Shown here: piece by piece, positions 1 to 8,629 of the stretch | Numbering within the stretch: position 1 is the first letter of the stretch | Layout: each line of letters opens with the position of its first letter | Source of the DNA: Seinonella peptonophila | GTDB taxonomy: Bacteria; Bacillota; Bacilli; Thermoactinomycetales; Thermoactinomycetaceae | NCBI RefSeq assembly: GCF_900129355.1 | Contig: NZ_FQVL01000017.1 | Coordinates: 1-53,283, forward strand | Direction: 5' to 3' | Length of the DNA stretch: 53,283 nucleotides | Translations under genes and position numbers: made by a program | Notes under the pieces: model-generated | Databases searched by the model: none | Seen by the model: the letters and a program-made list of their open reading frames with translations, nothing else | Told to the model about the DNA's origin: nothing

Positions 1-176
1 CTGTCTATTTTCATATACAAAACAACCTTTTAGCTAATTAAGACTGATTATATCATATAAGAATAAAAAGGGCAAATGTTCTAAAAACAAATGCCACTAG
101 GCTATCGCCTAGCTGAAATTCACCACCCACTTAGCAACTTGAAGTGGGAGTACTCTTTCAGAAAAACTGATAGAAT
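1..176 (-). mobile_element. IS200/IS605-family left end with first codons of tnpA, running off the window
   Basis: Read on the minus strand this stretch matches 52698-52880 almost base for base: a TTCTATCA start, the palindromic block with GAGTACTCCCACTTC and GTGGGTGGTGAATTTC, a second hairpin AGGCGATAGCCT, a -10-like TATAAT region and then an ATG. The ATG lies at 14-12 and is followed by Lys-Ile-Asp, so only the first codons of this tnpA are inside the window. Its reading frame shows what the intact N-terminus looks like (Met-Lys-Ile-Asp) and exposes a nonsense change in the copy at the right edge. The orientation is opposite to that copy. Confidence 0.75.
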
Positions 177-316
177 AAGGGAGAATCGGCTTTGATGATG
201 ATTTGGTAGTATTTTTCTTAAACTAATTCGTACATACTGAAGAAAATAGGAAGATAAAAAGTTTAGTAGATTTATATATGAAATGGATGTATTTGAATGA
301 AAAGGAGTAAAAGGCT

Positions 317-1816
317 GTGGAAAAAAGTCAGAGCAATTTACGCTTTGTCGTTGCTGGATTGTTATTAGGTATATTTATGTCATCAATGGATAATACAATT
401 GTTGCGACAGCTATCGGGACAATTGTCGCTGATCTAGGAGGATTAGATCAGTTTGTATGGGTAACTTCTGCTTATATGGTTGCAGTGATGGCTGGTATGC
501 CGATTTTTGGGAAGTTATCGGATATGTATGGGCGTAAGAAATTTTATATTTTTGGTTTGTTTATTTTTTTAATTGGTTCAATTCTATGTGGTACTGCACA
601 AAGTATTGTCCAATTAAGCATTTATCGGGCGATTCAAGGAATTGGTGGGGGAGCCTTGATGCCTATTGCTTTTACCATTGTTTTTGATATTTTCCCGATT
701 GAACAGAGAGGTAAAATGACAGGACTATTGGGAGCTGTTTTTGGTTTCTCAAGTGTATTAGGTCCACTATTAGGCGCATATATTACTGAAAATATAAGCT
801 GGCACTGGATTTTTTATGTCAATGTTCCGATTGGTATATTGTCGTTGATTTTTGTGTTAAAAGCATATAAAGAGAATCATCCTACTGTAAAGCAGCATAT
901 CGATTGGTGGGGAGCGATTACGCTTGTGATCTCAGTTGTAAGTTTAATGTTTGCTTTAGAATTAGGTGGAAAAAAATATCAATGGGATTCGCCCCAAATT
1001 ATTTTGCTTTTTGTATCATTTATTTGTTTCTTTCTTATCTTTTTGTTTGTTGAAAGGAAGGCAAAAGACCCGATTATTTCTTTCTGGATGTTTCAACGAA
1101 GAATATTTGCTGCTTCTCAAGTAATTACACTACTATATGGGGCTACATTTGTGATTTTAACCGTTTTTATTCCAATTTTTGTCCAGGCAGTATATGGAGG
1201 TACGGCTACAAATGCAGGCCTAATATTAACGCCAATGATGCTAGGTTCGGTTGCTGGAAGTGCAATTGGCGGGGTTTTTCAAACAAAACTAAGTTATCGT
1301 AAATTAATGTTGGTCTCAGTGATAGCATTTGCAGTAGGAATGTATCTTTTAAGTACAATGACTCCAGATACAAGCCGTTTCTATCTAACAATGTATATGA
1401 TCCTAGCTGGCTTTGGTGTTGGATTTTCCTTTTCTCTTCTCCCTTCCTCTTCGATTGATAATATAGAAAGTAAGTTTCGAGGTTCTGCTACTTCTACAAA
1501 TTCGTTTTTTCGTTCTTTGGGTATGACTATAGGTGTTACCATTTTTGGTGCCATTCAGAGTAAATCTTTTATGAACCAACTTAAAGATGCATTTGCGGAA
1601 ATGGGGAAGAATCCATTAGCCAAAATTGGCGATCCAAGTACAATTTTTCGGCCTGAGATTCGTCCGAAAATCCCCCAACAAATTTTAGATAAAATTGTGT
1701 TAGCAATGTCTTCATCCATTACCCAGCTTTTTCTATATGCTTTAATTCCGATTGCACTTGCATTTATCGCGATATTACTTTTAGGTAGTCGCAAAGTTGA
1801 GCCTGAAGATAGATAA
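317..1816 (+). CDS. MFS multidrug exporter, DHA2 (14-TM) family
   Basis: This is a 499-residue integral membrane protein with about 14 hydrophobic helices, the usual size for DHA2 drug:H+ antiporters. The family marker MSSMDNTIVA (residues 21-30, with Asp25 in helix 1), motif A GKLSDMYGRKK (65-75) and the glycine-rich helix-5 antiporter motif around 139-154 are all visible. It probably exports hydrophobic drugs or metabolites across the cytoplasmic membrane; the substrate cannot be read from sequence. GTG at 317 is the start because AAAGGAG sits at 301-306 directly upstream. It is a single gene without a local regulator: the IS end lies upstream and a structured, terminator-ended stretch follows. 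Confidence 0.88.
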   Translation: MEKSQSNLRFVVAGLLLGIFMSSMDNTIVATAIGTIVADLGGLDQFVWVTSAYMVAVMAGMPIFGKLSDMYGRKKFYIFGLFIFLIGSILCGTAQSIVQLSIYRAIQGIGGGALMPIAFTIVFDIFPIEQRGKMTGLLGAVFGFSSVLGPLLGAYITENISWHWIFYVNVPIGILSLIFVLKAYKENHPTVKQHIDWWGAITLVISVVSLMFALELGGKKYQWDSPQIILLFVSFICFFLIFLFVERKAKDPIISFWMFQRRIFAASQVITLLYGATFVILTVFIPIFVQAVYGGTATNAGLILTPMMLGSVAGSAIGGVFQTKLSYRKLMLVSVIAFAVGMYLLSTMTPDTSRFYLTMYMILAGFGVGFSFSLLPSSSIDNIESKFRGSATSTNSFFRSLGMTIGVTIFGAIQSKSFMNQLKDAFAEMGKNPLAKIGDPSTIFRPEIRPKIPQQILDKIVLAMSSSITQLFLYALIPIALAFIAILLLGSRKVEPEDR

Positions 1817-1842
1817 TTCTTGATTTAATGTGTTGAGGTGGA

Positions 1843-1975
1843 GTGATTACCCTTAGACTACAGAATATAACTGCTTACAAATTTGGAAGCCCGGATCGGA
1901 GCGTCGCCGTGAACTGCGGTCACGAACAGATCATGTAACTTAGTCTACGAGCTGAGGGGAGCGCCCTCCTTTTTT
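1843..1975 (+). other. Structured stretch after the MFS gene: 31-codon reading frame within a closed stem, ending in a terminator
   Basis: Between the convergent MFS and ddl genes lies a segment clearly richer in GC than its surroundings. A 7-bp closing stem joins TAGACTA (1854-1860) with TAGTCTA (1941-1947); inside it the GTGA...TCAC hairpin near 1910-1922 is visible. A reading frame GTG 1843 to TAA 1938 (31 codons, containing SPDRSVAVNCG) runs through the same bases, but its SD-like GAGGTGGA touches the start codon, so translation is doubtful. It may be a small RNA or 3'-UTR structure, or the eroded tail of a mobile gene. I do not recognise an Rfam family in it. Confidence 0.35.
1954..1975 (+). 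terminator. Rho-independent terminator
   Basis: GAGGG (1954-1958) pairs with CCCTC (1964-1968) and is followed by a run of six T. It ends rightward transcription from the MFS gene or the structured stretch. The ddl stop codon on the other strand lies in the T-run. Confidence 0.6.
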
Positions 1976-3089
1976 AGTTTTTGTCTTTATTTAACGTAGG
2001 TTGATGATAAGTAATTTTTGTTTTATTTGTATGCTTTTCGATTGCATATTCAATGAGACAATCGATCAATTTTGCATAAGGCAAGCCTGAATGGGCCCAT
2101 AACTGAGGAAACATGCTCTGCGGAGTAAAACCAGGTAGCGTATTAATCTCATTAATTAAAACTTGATTTTCTTCTGTATAATAGAAATCAATTCTTGCCA
2201 GCCCAGAACATTGAATCGCTTGAAAGGCACGGAGAGCCATTTCCTTTATCTTTTCATAAGCTTGTGAAGGTATATTGGCTGGAATCATTAATTTTGTATC
2301 ATTCGCATGATATTTAGAATGATAGTCATAAAAATCACTGCTGAATTGGACTTCGCCTGCTACAGAAGCGATGGGCTGATCATTACCGATCACACCTATT
2401 TCGATCTCTTTCCCCTTGACCGCTTCTTCAATGATTACTTTTTGATCATATTTCAGAGACTGATGAATCGCTGCTTCCAGTAATGATATTTCAAGGCATT
2501 TTGAAATACCCACACTCGACCCAGCATTCGCTGGTTTTACAAAACAAGGAAAGCCGAGTTCTTGTTCAACTTGTTTACAACATGTTTTTATGTTTTCTTT
2601 CAATTTGTGTTGAGTAAAAGATAAGTAATTAGGTTGGGCAAAGCCATGTGTTTGGAAAAGGTCACGTAGGATCACTTTATCCATTGCAATTGCTGAAGCG
2701 AGTACATTTGCTCCTACATAAGGAATATCTAATAATTCAAATAAACCTTGGACGGTTCCATCTTCACCATTCACTCCATGTAGTAGCGGAAAAATCACTT
2801 GAAGATCTGATGGGGGATCTTGCAGATTTTGTATGCGGGCAAGAGGAGAGATTGAGGCTATGTCTGACGTTTGTCTATCGGTTACATCGATTAATGTTTT
2901 CATATCTTTTATCGGTTCTGTGAGTGGAGGACAGGGAATCCAATCGCCCGATTGATTAATATAGACTGGATGTACATCATAACGATCTATATTAATAGCT
3001 TGCATAACTGATAAAGCGGTATGTAAGGAAACCTCATGCTCTGTTGATTTACCACCATATAGAATGGCAACCTTTATCTTTTTATTCAT
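1974..3089 (-). CDS. ddl: D-alanine--D-alanine ligase
   Basis: This cytoplasmic ATP-grasp enzyme joins two D-alanines to make the dipeptide end of the peptidoglycan stem. Visible marks are the N-terminal YGGKSTEHEVS (Glu17 is the usual substrate-binding acid), HGVNGEDGTVQG, the PANAGSSVGISK loop and the C-terminal INEINTLPGFTPQSMFP. In the omega-loop the sequence FYDYHSKYH keeps the tyrosine typical of D-Ala-D-Ala ligases; D-Ala-D-lactate (vancomycin-resistance type) enzymes usually carry Phe or a different loop, so no resistance role is implied. Three consecutive ATGs occur (3095, 3092, 3089); GAGGTG upstream is best spaced for the third, giving 371 residues. The gene stands alone and is convergent with the MFS gene. 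Confidence 0.93.
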   Translation of the reverse strand: MNKKIKVAILYGGKSTEHEVSLHTALSVMQAINIDRYDVHPVYINQSGDWIPCPPLTEPIKDMKTLIDVTDRQTSDIASISPLARIQNLQDPPSDLQVIFPLLHGVNGEDGTVQGLFELLDIPYVGANVLASAIAMDKVILRDLFQTHGFAQPNYLSFTQHKLKENIKTCCKQVEQELGFPCFVKPANAGSSVGISKCLEISLLEAAIHQSLKYDQKVIIEEAVKGKEIEIGVIGNDQPIASVAGEVQFSSDFYDYHSKYHANDTKLMIPANIPSQAYEKIKEMALRAFQAIQCSGLARIDFYYTEENQVLINEINTLPGFTPQSMFPQLWAHSGLPYAKLIDCLIEYAIEKHTNKTKITYHQPTLNKDKN

Positions 3090-3394
3090 CATCATTCACC
3101 TCACAGAAGAAGTTTTCAAATTATATTCAGAAGTTGTCGGATTAGGTCTTTAGATTTAACATTTGGTTTTTAAAAAAAAATATGGAATGATTGCCCTAAT
3201 TGTGGTTGGATATATAATTGAATATGTAGTAAATAAAATTCTCTTTAGTGAGTGAAGCTATTTAACTCCTATATTACGAATATTACAAATACACCACTCG
3301 TATAGCTGCTCTTTATCTATGTTGTATATATTAGTTTTTATTTATATATAAAATATAATCGTGACGATTCCTTATTTAAAGGGGATGTGTTAGA

Positions 3395-5212
3395 TTGCGT
3401 GATTTAAAAAGATTTTTGGTTGGTAGACCTTTAAAGTCTAGTGCTTTAAAGGAGCAGAGGTTAAATAAGTTAAAAGCCTTAGCTATTCTATCATCAGATG
3501 CGCTCTCATCCGTTGCATATGGCCCTGAGCAAATCTTAATTGTTTTAGCATCGATTAGTTTATTAGCTTTTTGGTATTCAATCCCGATCGCATTGTGTGT
3601 ATTAATTTTGTTAGCAGCGTTAATCCTCTCATATCGCCAAGTGATTTATGCCTATCCTTCGGGAGGTGGTGCATATATTGTCTCCAGAAATAATCTGGGA
3701 GAGAATGCAGGTCTCATTGCAGGAGAATCATTATTAATTGACTACATATTAACAGTTGCGGTAAGTGTTTCAGCAGGAACGGATGCACTTACATCAGCCT
3801 TTCCCCAACTTCATGATTTTACGGTTTTGATTGCATGTGTATTTGTTGTTTTGATCACCCTTTTAAATTTGCGTGGTGTAACAGAATCGGCATCCATTTT
3901 GTCATACCCCGTTTACTTATTTGTTTTTGCTATTCTGGTCATGATTGGTGGAGGATTATGGAAGATTGTCAATGGAGGAATTCCTCAGCATCATACGCCG
4001 ATCGGTACTTTTGTACCAGGGATTAGTCTCTTTTTACTTTTAAAGGCATTCTCATCGGGATGTTCTGCACTAACTGGTGTTGAAGCTGTATCGAATGCAG
4101 TTCCGAATTTTAAAGAACCACCAGCTAAAAATGCAGTTTATACGCTCTTTATGATGGGAAGTATCTTAGCTGTTCTTTTTGCTGGAATTATGTTCTTGGG
4201 TTATTGGCTTGGCATTACACCAAAAGCTGAGGAAACTGTGGTTTCGCAAATTGCATCTGAAATTTTTGGGCGAAATTGGGTTTATTTTATGATCCAAGGC
4301 ACCACAATGTTAATTCTCATATTAGCCGCAAATACTGGTTTTTCTGCCTTTCCATTATTAGCAGTCAATTTGGCACGTGACAAATATATTCCTCGTATGT
4401 TTCTCATACGAGGAGATCGATTAGGGTATTCAAATGGGATTGTAACCTTAGGGGCTGCTGCAATCCTGTTAATCATTATTTTTAGAGGTGAGACTGAACA
4501 TTTAATTCCGCTTTATGCAATTGGTGTATTTATCCCTTTTACTCTTTCTCAATGTGGGATGATTACAAAATGGGTACGTGAAAAATCAGTTGGGTGGGTT
4601 TCTAAATTAGTCGTGAACTTGATCGGGGCTATGATTTGTTTTATTGTTGTTACCATCTTTTTTGTAACGAAGTTTACCCAAGTATGGCCTGTTCTCATCT
4701 TTGTCCCTCTTATCGTCTATCTTTTTCATCGTATAAAGAAACATTATGTAAGTGTAGAAGAGCAACTTCGACTCACTGAGACAGAAAAGACATTGCAATT
4801 AGATGGAAATGTTGTACTTGTACCAGTCGCAGGGATTACAAAAGTGGTGGAAAATTCACTTCATTACGCTGAGTTGATTGGGGATACAGTGTTAGCTGTC
4901 TATGTCGCTTTTGATCGAGAAAGTGAAATAGAGATGAAACAAAAATGGGAACAATGGCGACCCAATATTCGGTTGATTACGCTATATTCACAATATCGAA
5001 GTATTACACAACCACTAACAAGACTAATCGATATTGTACAAGCAAAAGCGCAAGAAAATAATCATTCTTTAACTGTTGTGATTCCTCAATTTATTACCAA
5101 AAAGCGATGGCATGATATATTGCATAATCAATCTGGGCTATTGCTTCGATTATATCTTCTGTATCTGAAAAATATTATTGTGACGACGGTTCCTTATCGG
5201 CTAAAAAAGTAA
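3395..5212 (+). CDS. kimA: KimA-type high-affinity potassium importer (APC superfamily)
   Basis: The 605-residue protein follows the B. subtilis KimA (YdaO) sequence closely: KRFLVGRPLKS at the N-terminus, KALAILSSDALSSVAYGPEQ, YPSGGGAYIVSRNNLGE, LLLKAFSSGCSALTGVEA, and the C-terminal FITKKRWHDILHNQS. Residues about 30-430 form the APC-type transmembrane domain; about 440-605 are a cytosolic USP-like domain, in B. subtilis the site of c-di-AMP inhibition. It imports K+ with protons. The start is TTG at 3395, with AAAGGGG ten bases upstream. In B. subtilis the gene is controlled by a ydaO c-di-AMP riboswitch; the 305 bases upstream here (3090-3394) show no such conserved core, so control must differ. 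The protein call is firm. Confidence 0.93.
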   Translation: MRDLKRFLVGRPLKSSALKEQRLNKLKALAILSSDALSSVAYGPEQILIVLASISLLAFWYSIPIALCVLILLAALILSYRQVIYAYPSGGGAYIVSRNNLGENAGLIAGESLLIDYILTVAVSVSAGTDALTSAFPQLHDFTVLIACVFVVLITLLNLRGVTESASILSYPVYLFVFAILVMIGGGLWKIVNGGIPQHHTPIGTFVPGISLFLLLKAFSSGCSALTGVEAVSNAVPNFKEPPAKNAVYTLFMMGSILAVLFAGIMFLGYWLGITPKAEETVVSQIASEIFGRNWVYFMIQGTTMLILILAANTGFSAFPLLAVNLARDKYIPRMFLIRGDRLGYSNGIVTLGAAAILLIIIFRGETEHLIPLYAIGVFIPFTLSQCGMITKWVREKSVGWVSKLVVNLIGAMICFIVVTIFFVTKFTQVWPVLIFVPLIVYLFHRIKKHYVSVEEQLRLTETEKTLQLDGNVVLVPVAGITKVVENSLHYAELIGDTVLAVYVAFDRESEIEMKQKWEQWRPNIRLITLYSQYRSITQPLTRLIDIVQAKAQENNHSLTVVIPQFITKKRWHDILHNQSGLLLRLYLLYLKNIIVTTVPYRLKK

Positions 5213-5250
5213 ATAAAGGTCAATTTCAGTGAGAGCTTCAAGAAAAACAG

Positions 5251-5283
5251 CCTTGAGAGAGGGGTGATCCTACTCTCTCAAGG
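5251..5283. terminator. Bidirectional hairpin between convergent kimA and the lyase operon
   Basis: CCTTGAGAGAG pairs with CTCTCTCAAGG around a short loop. No clean T-run follows on the plus strand, so efficiency is uncertain, but the position between two convergent transcription units fits a shared terminator. Confidence 0.55.
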
Positions 5284-5348
5284 CCCAACGGAATCGTTTG
5301 CTTTTTCGCTCGCAAAAAGTGAAACAAATGAAGTTGTTATGGTAATGG

Positions 5349-7532
5349 TTAATAAATTTTTTTTCCATCAGGATAGATAATGGCAGGGAGTTGTACGTCT
5401 TGTGCTTTAGGCCATGTGTAGAGATGCAAATGTTTCATCAATTCTGGATAGAAAAGCACCTTTGCTAGAAAAGGGTCAACTCGCTGCCCATTTACCTGTA
5501 AACTAACTGCTGCGTGAAATGGTTGTAAATGTAGAAAATCATCATATTGAAACAGTTTGATCTGTTCACTCCATCTTTGTGCATCTTCAAACGATTGTGT
5601 TCGAAAGATCACTTTATTGGCAAAGAGATTATCGATGATTTCATGCATATTAGGGTGAATATCACGGTAGGTAATGGCTCCTGCAACAATGCGAACCCCC
5701 AGTTTTAGTGAGTGGATACAAAGCAGTGTCATCATTCGACCCGCAAATCCTGAAAAATCATCAAAAAATAGATTCGTCATGATTTTATTTCCTGAGCTAT
5801 GCATTCGTTTGGAGTAAAGCAATGTTTGATAGATTTGTGTAATAAACATGCTAAATGTAAACGAATAAAAATCATATCGCCAATCCCAATTCCCGCCATG
5901 TAAAAGAACGATCGCTCGTTCATCATAGAGTGCTTTTTCCAAATCAATGGTACAAGGATGGCATAACGTTTTTGTTAAAGGTTCAATAGATAAAATACGA
6001 TTTAATATATCAACAACTGGCATTAGTGTGGTTGCGTAATATCGACGATTTTTAAAATAATGTATCTGTTCTGACCAATATAGAAAGAGTATAGAATTTC
6101 GGGGAAGCGCTTTGATTACTTCATGTCTATATTGATGATTCACAAGTATTTCCCGAATATGTCGTAAATCAATTGAGGGGATCACTTTACGCCATGCTGG
6201 AGAGCAATCTCTTACAAGACGCAAAGTCATATAGGCTTGTTTTACATAACTGATATTTTTGATTCGATCTCCATACACGTCTTCCAGTATATTTCCTAAT
6301 TGTTCTGCAATGATATCAGCAGCTATCTGGTCATTATTTAAAAAATTAATCCCCCAATCTCCTGGATCATCCATATTCATGATATAAACTTTTCTCGTGG
6401 GTGGGATAAATGCTAAAAAATGTTCTGCTTCTTCAATCGTACTCGCAATAATAACTGAAGGTTCGTCCTGTCGATAAAATGATGGGATTGCTTGCGACAC
6501 AACAGCTTTTGTCTTACCATATGGTGGTGCACCAACAAAGAGTACATGGTCTTGTAGCATTTGTTCTGTTAGACCAACGCGTTTTCCTTGTTCCGTTTCA
6601 AAGATGGGGATTTTTACTTCCGGCTCTTTTGGTACTAAAGCGGGAACGGGATACCGTTGATTGCTCATGCGAGCCATTCCAGACGTTTTAAGCTGCGAAG
6701 AAGGAATCTGTAAGAATCCAGCTAATTGTTTTGCCGAAAATAAAATCTTCGGTCCAAAAAGATGGATTGGTAGGTTCCATCGATGCTCTATATATTTGAT
6801 TAATTTTGCATATATTCGGTTAATAGGGCGAAGAGGGATCGGTGTGACCGCTTTTTTTAATATGTTGACCAATCCAGTAAGTTCATGCTTTTGCGTAGCA
6901 AAAAGACGAATTTTTGATGCAAATGGTGTAACCAGTTTTTTTCGAGTGAATAATTTCCTTTTTTGATATGGAGTGATGAAAAGCTGTATGCCAATCGCTC
7001 CATGATGTGAGTCCATGCTCTGTAATAAATGATCGATCATCGAATGTTCATTGATATATTCTTGATCATCGAATGGATAGAAACAAGAGATAAGCCTCTC
7101 TTTTAAGCAGGTCGATTCTAGCAGAGTAGGCATATTCATATGGCGATCAACTGCTTCAAATCGTAGGTGAGGATAGGTTGCTTGGAAATTTTTTAAGATC
7201 ATTTCAAGTAATGAACGATTGGCAGATAGATAAATATTTTTTTGCCCATTTTCCGATATAATTTCCCATGAAAGAGTTTGCGCACCTAAATAATGGTATT
7301 GAAATGGATATAAGGGGGATAAGAGACGATGTAAAAAGTGTATAAACGATAACATACTTTTATAATTAGGTTGGTCATATCTACTCAATTTTAGGCGAAC
7401 TGTATGAAATGTATGAACTTGCTGATGCTGGTGATAGATTCTTGATAATCTTAATAACAGCCATATCAAGAGGCATATTCCCATCAGAGAGCACAATCGA
7501 ATGCTCCATATTCCAAACATTTTTCTCCTCAC
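5349..7532 (-). CDS. Membrane-anchored VirD4/TraG-like P-loop ATPase, role unknown
   Basis: The 727-residue protein begins with a basic N-tail and one or two hydrophobic segments (about residues 8-28), then about 270 residues without a recognised fold, and a C-terminal P-loop ATPase. The Walker A motif GAPPYGKT is at about 333-340 and a Walker B-like hydrophobic stretch NLFFDDFSG at about 583-591, spaced as in type IV secretion coupling proteins and other DNA-pumping ATPases of Firmicutes integrative elements. No relaxase, VirB4 or other conjugation gene is nearby. Its ATG overlaps the stop of the DUF917 gene by four bases, so it is translated as the last gene of the lyase/urocanase operon, which is unexpected. 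It could be a domesticated conjugation ATPase or a membrane ATPase serving something else. Confidence 0.55.
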   Translation of the reverse strand: MRRKMFGIWSIRLCSLMGICLLIWLLLRLSRIYHQHQQVHTFHTVRLKLSRYDQPNYKSMLSFIHFLHRLLSPLYPFQYHYLGAQTLSWEIISENGQKNIYLSANRSLLEMILKNFQATYPHLRFEAVDRHMNMPTLLESTCLKERLISCFYPFDDQEYINEHSMIDHLLQSMDSHHGAIGIQLFITPYQKRKLFTRKKLVTPFASKIRLFATQKHELTGLVNILKKAVTPIPLRPINRIYAKLIKYIEHRWNLPIHLFGPKILFSAKQLAGFLQIPSSQLKTSGMARMSNQRYPVPALVPKEPEVKIPIFETEQGKRVGLTEQMLQDHVLFVGAPPYGKTKAVVSQAIPSFYRQDEPSVIIASTIEEAEHFLAFIPPTRKVYIMNMDDPGDWGINFLNNDQIAADIIAEQLGNILEDVYGDRIKNISYVKQAYMTLRLVRDCSPAWRKVIPSIDLRHIREILVNHQYRHEVIKALPRNSILFLYWSEQIHYFKNRRYYATTLMPVVDILNRILSIEPLTKTLCHPCTIDLEKALYDERAIVLLHGGNWDWRYDFYSFTFSMFITQIYQTLLYSKRMHSSGNKIMTNLFFDDFSGFAGRMMTLLCIHSLKLGVRIVAGAITYRDIHPNMHEIIDNLFANKVIFRTQSFEDAQRWSEQIKLFQYDDFLHLQPFHAAVSLQVNGQRVDPFLAKVLFYPELMKHLHLYTWPKAQDVQLPAIIYPDGKKIY

Positions 7533-8629
7533 TCTCTAATTGATTTTAAAGCATGATTTGACAATTGAATACCTAGCACTTGTTCTACTTCTGGATAAAC
7601 GGAGGGGTCTTTTACGCTTGAGCTTAATGGTAACTGTTCTTTGGAAATATGGAAAACGGAGATTTTATCTCCTTCTTGTAAATGGCCTACGCTGACTGGT
7701 CTACCAGTATTTGTTGAGATCGTTGTAATCACATCTGGAAAAGTGGCGAGACGATTACCTTGAGCATCTTCAACAGCCATATGCTCATTCATAACATGTA
7801 TAGTGAGAAAATCATTTTCTACTTCGATCGTTATGGTGCCGATATCGAACGCTTGATGGTAGGAAACATCAACTTTTTTAACGATACCTTGACCAAGTAT
7901 GGCGCCATGTGTTTCTTGGCAGATGGTTTCAAGGATTATTTCAGATCCTTGATCTTCTGCTGCTAAAATTGCTTTCCCTAAATCAATTGCCTTGGAGACC
8001 CCACCGATCGCTGCATGTTTTTTGATATAACTCGCGGGTAAGGGATGACGAGCGGCAGCAATAAATCCTCCAGCTAGATCTGCAGCTTTCCTCAAGATGT
8101 CTGAAGTACGAGCGGGTGTACCTTTTACCACTAGCTCAAGGTATGATCCTTCTTCAGGCTTTCCACCAACTACTACTTGAATCGTCTCATAATCGAGAGA
8201 AGAAGCCAATCCTAGTGACCCCATTTTTCCTGTAGGATGCGCACGAATATCCCCTGTAGCGTCTACAACTACTAAACCTAACGCAGCAGCAGGTAGCCAT
8301 CCATTGATCGTACTAGACATCCCATTTTGTGGTGTCATCACAGCGACGACTTGATCAGCAAAATTTTCCTGTAATAATTGTACAGCTTTTATATAATCTT
8401 TCCCTAACATTTGCCAATTAGTGCCTGCTGGAGCACCTATTGCTGTTGTGGTGACTACAATTGCGTCATCAGGTAGTTCATCGATTGAGACTAGCTTTGG
8501 CTTTCCGACAGTAATGGCTGCTTTGCCAATTTCTAATCCATGATCAAACCAACCACCACCACCACAAGCAAATACTGAACCTCCTCTTACTGCTGCTTCA
8601 ACATCATGTATCGTTAATTCTCTACCCAT
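7529..8629 (-). CDS. DUF917 protein (S-methyl-thiohydantoin desulfurase-like)
   Basis: The 366-residue protein has the DUF917 layout: an N-terminal domain opening with ELTIHDVEAAVRGGSVFACG and the glycine-rich ACGGGGWFDHGLEIG (about residues 21-35), and a C-terminal beta-rich domain. Pfam now names the two halves S-Me-THD N and C after a thiohydantoin desulfurase. In ergothioneine breakdown a thiohydantoin propionate desulfurase acts directly after thiourocanate hydratase, and here the gene lies directly after a urocanase homologue, with its ATG overlapping the urocanase end by 16 bases. The alternative is an accessory Hut protein of unknown function, since DUF917 genes also occur near hut and hydantoin genes. 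Family membership is firm; the substrate is inferred. Confidence 0.75.
   Translation of the reverse strand: MGRELTIHDVEAAVRGGSVFACGGGGWFDHGLEIGKAAITVGKPKLVSIDELPDDAIVVTTTAIGAPAGTNWQMLGKDYIKAVQLLQENFADQVVAVMTPQNGMSSTINGWLPAAALGLVVVDATGDIRAHPTGKMGSLGLASSLDYETIQVVVGGKPEEGSYLELVVKGTPARTSDILRKAADLAGGFIAAARHPLPASYIKKHAAIGGVSKAIDLGKAILAAEDQGSEIILETICQETHGAILGQGIVKKVDVSYHQAFDIGTITIEVENDFLTIHVMNEHMAVEDAQGNRLATFPDVITTISTNTGRPVSVGHLQEGDKISVFHISKEQLPLSSSVKDPSVYPEVEQVLGIQLSNHALKSIRE

Noticed and set aside
3090-3394. ydaO (c-di-AMP) riboswitch before kimA
   Set aside because: Looked for because kimA usually has one; no conserved GC-rich core is visible.
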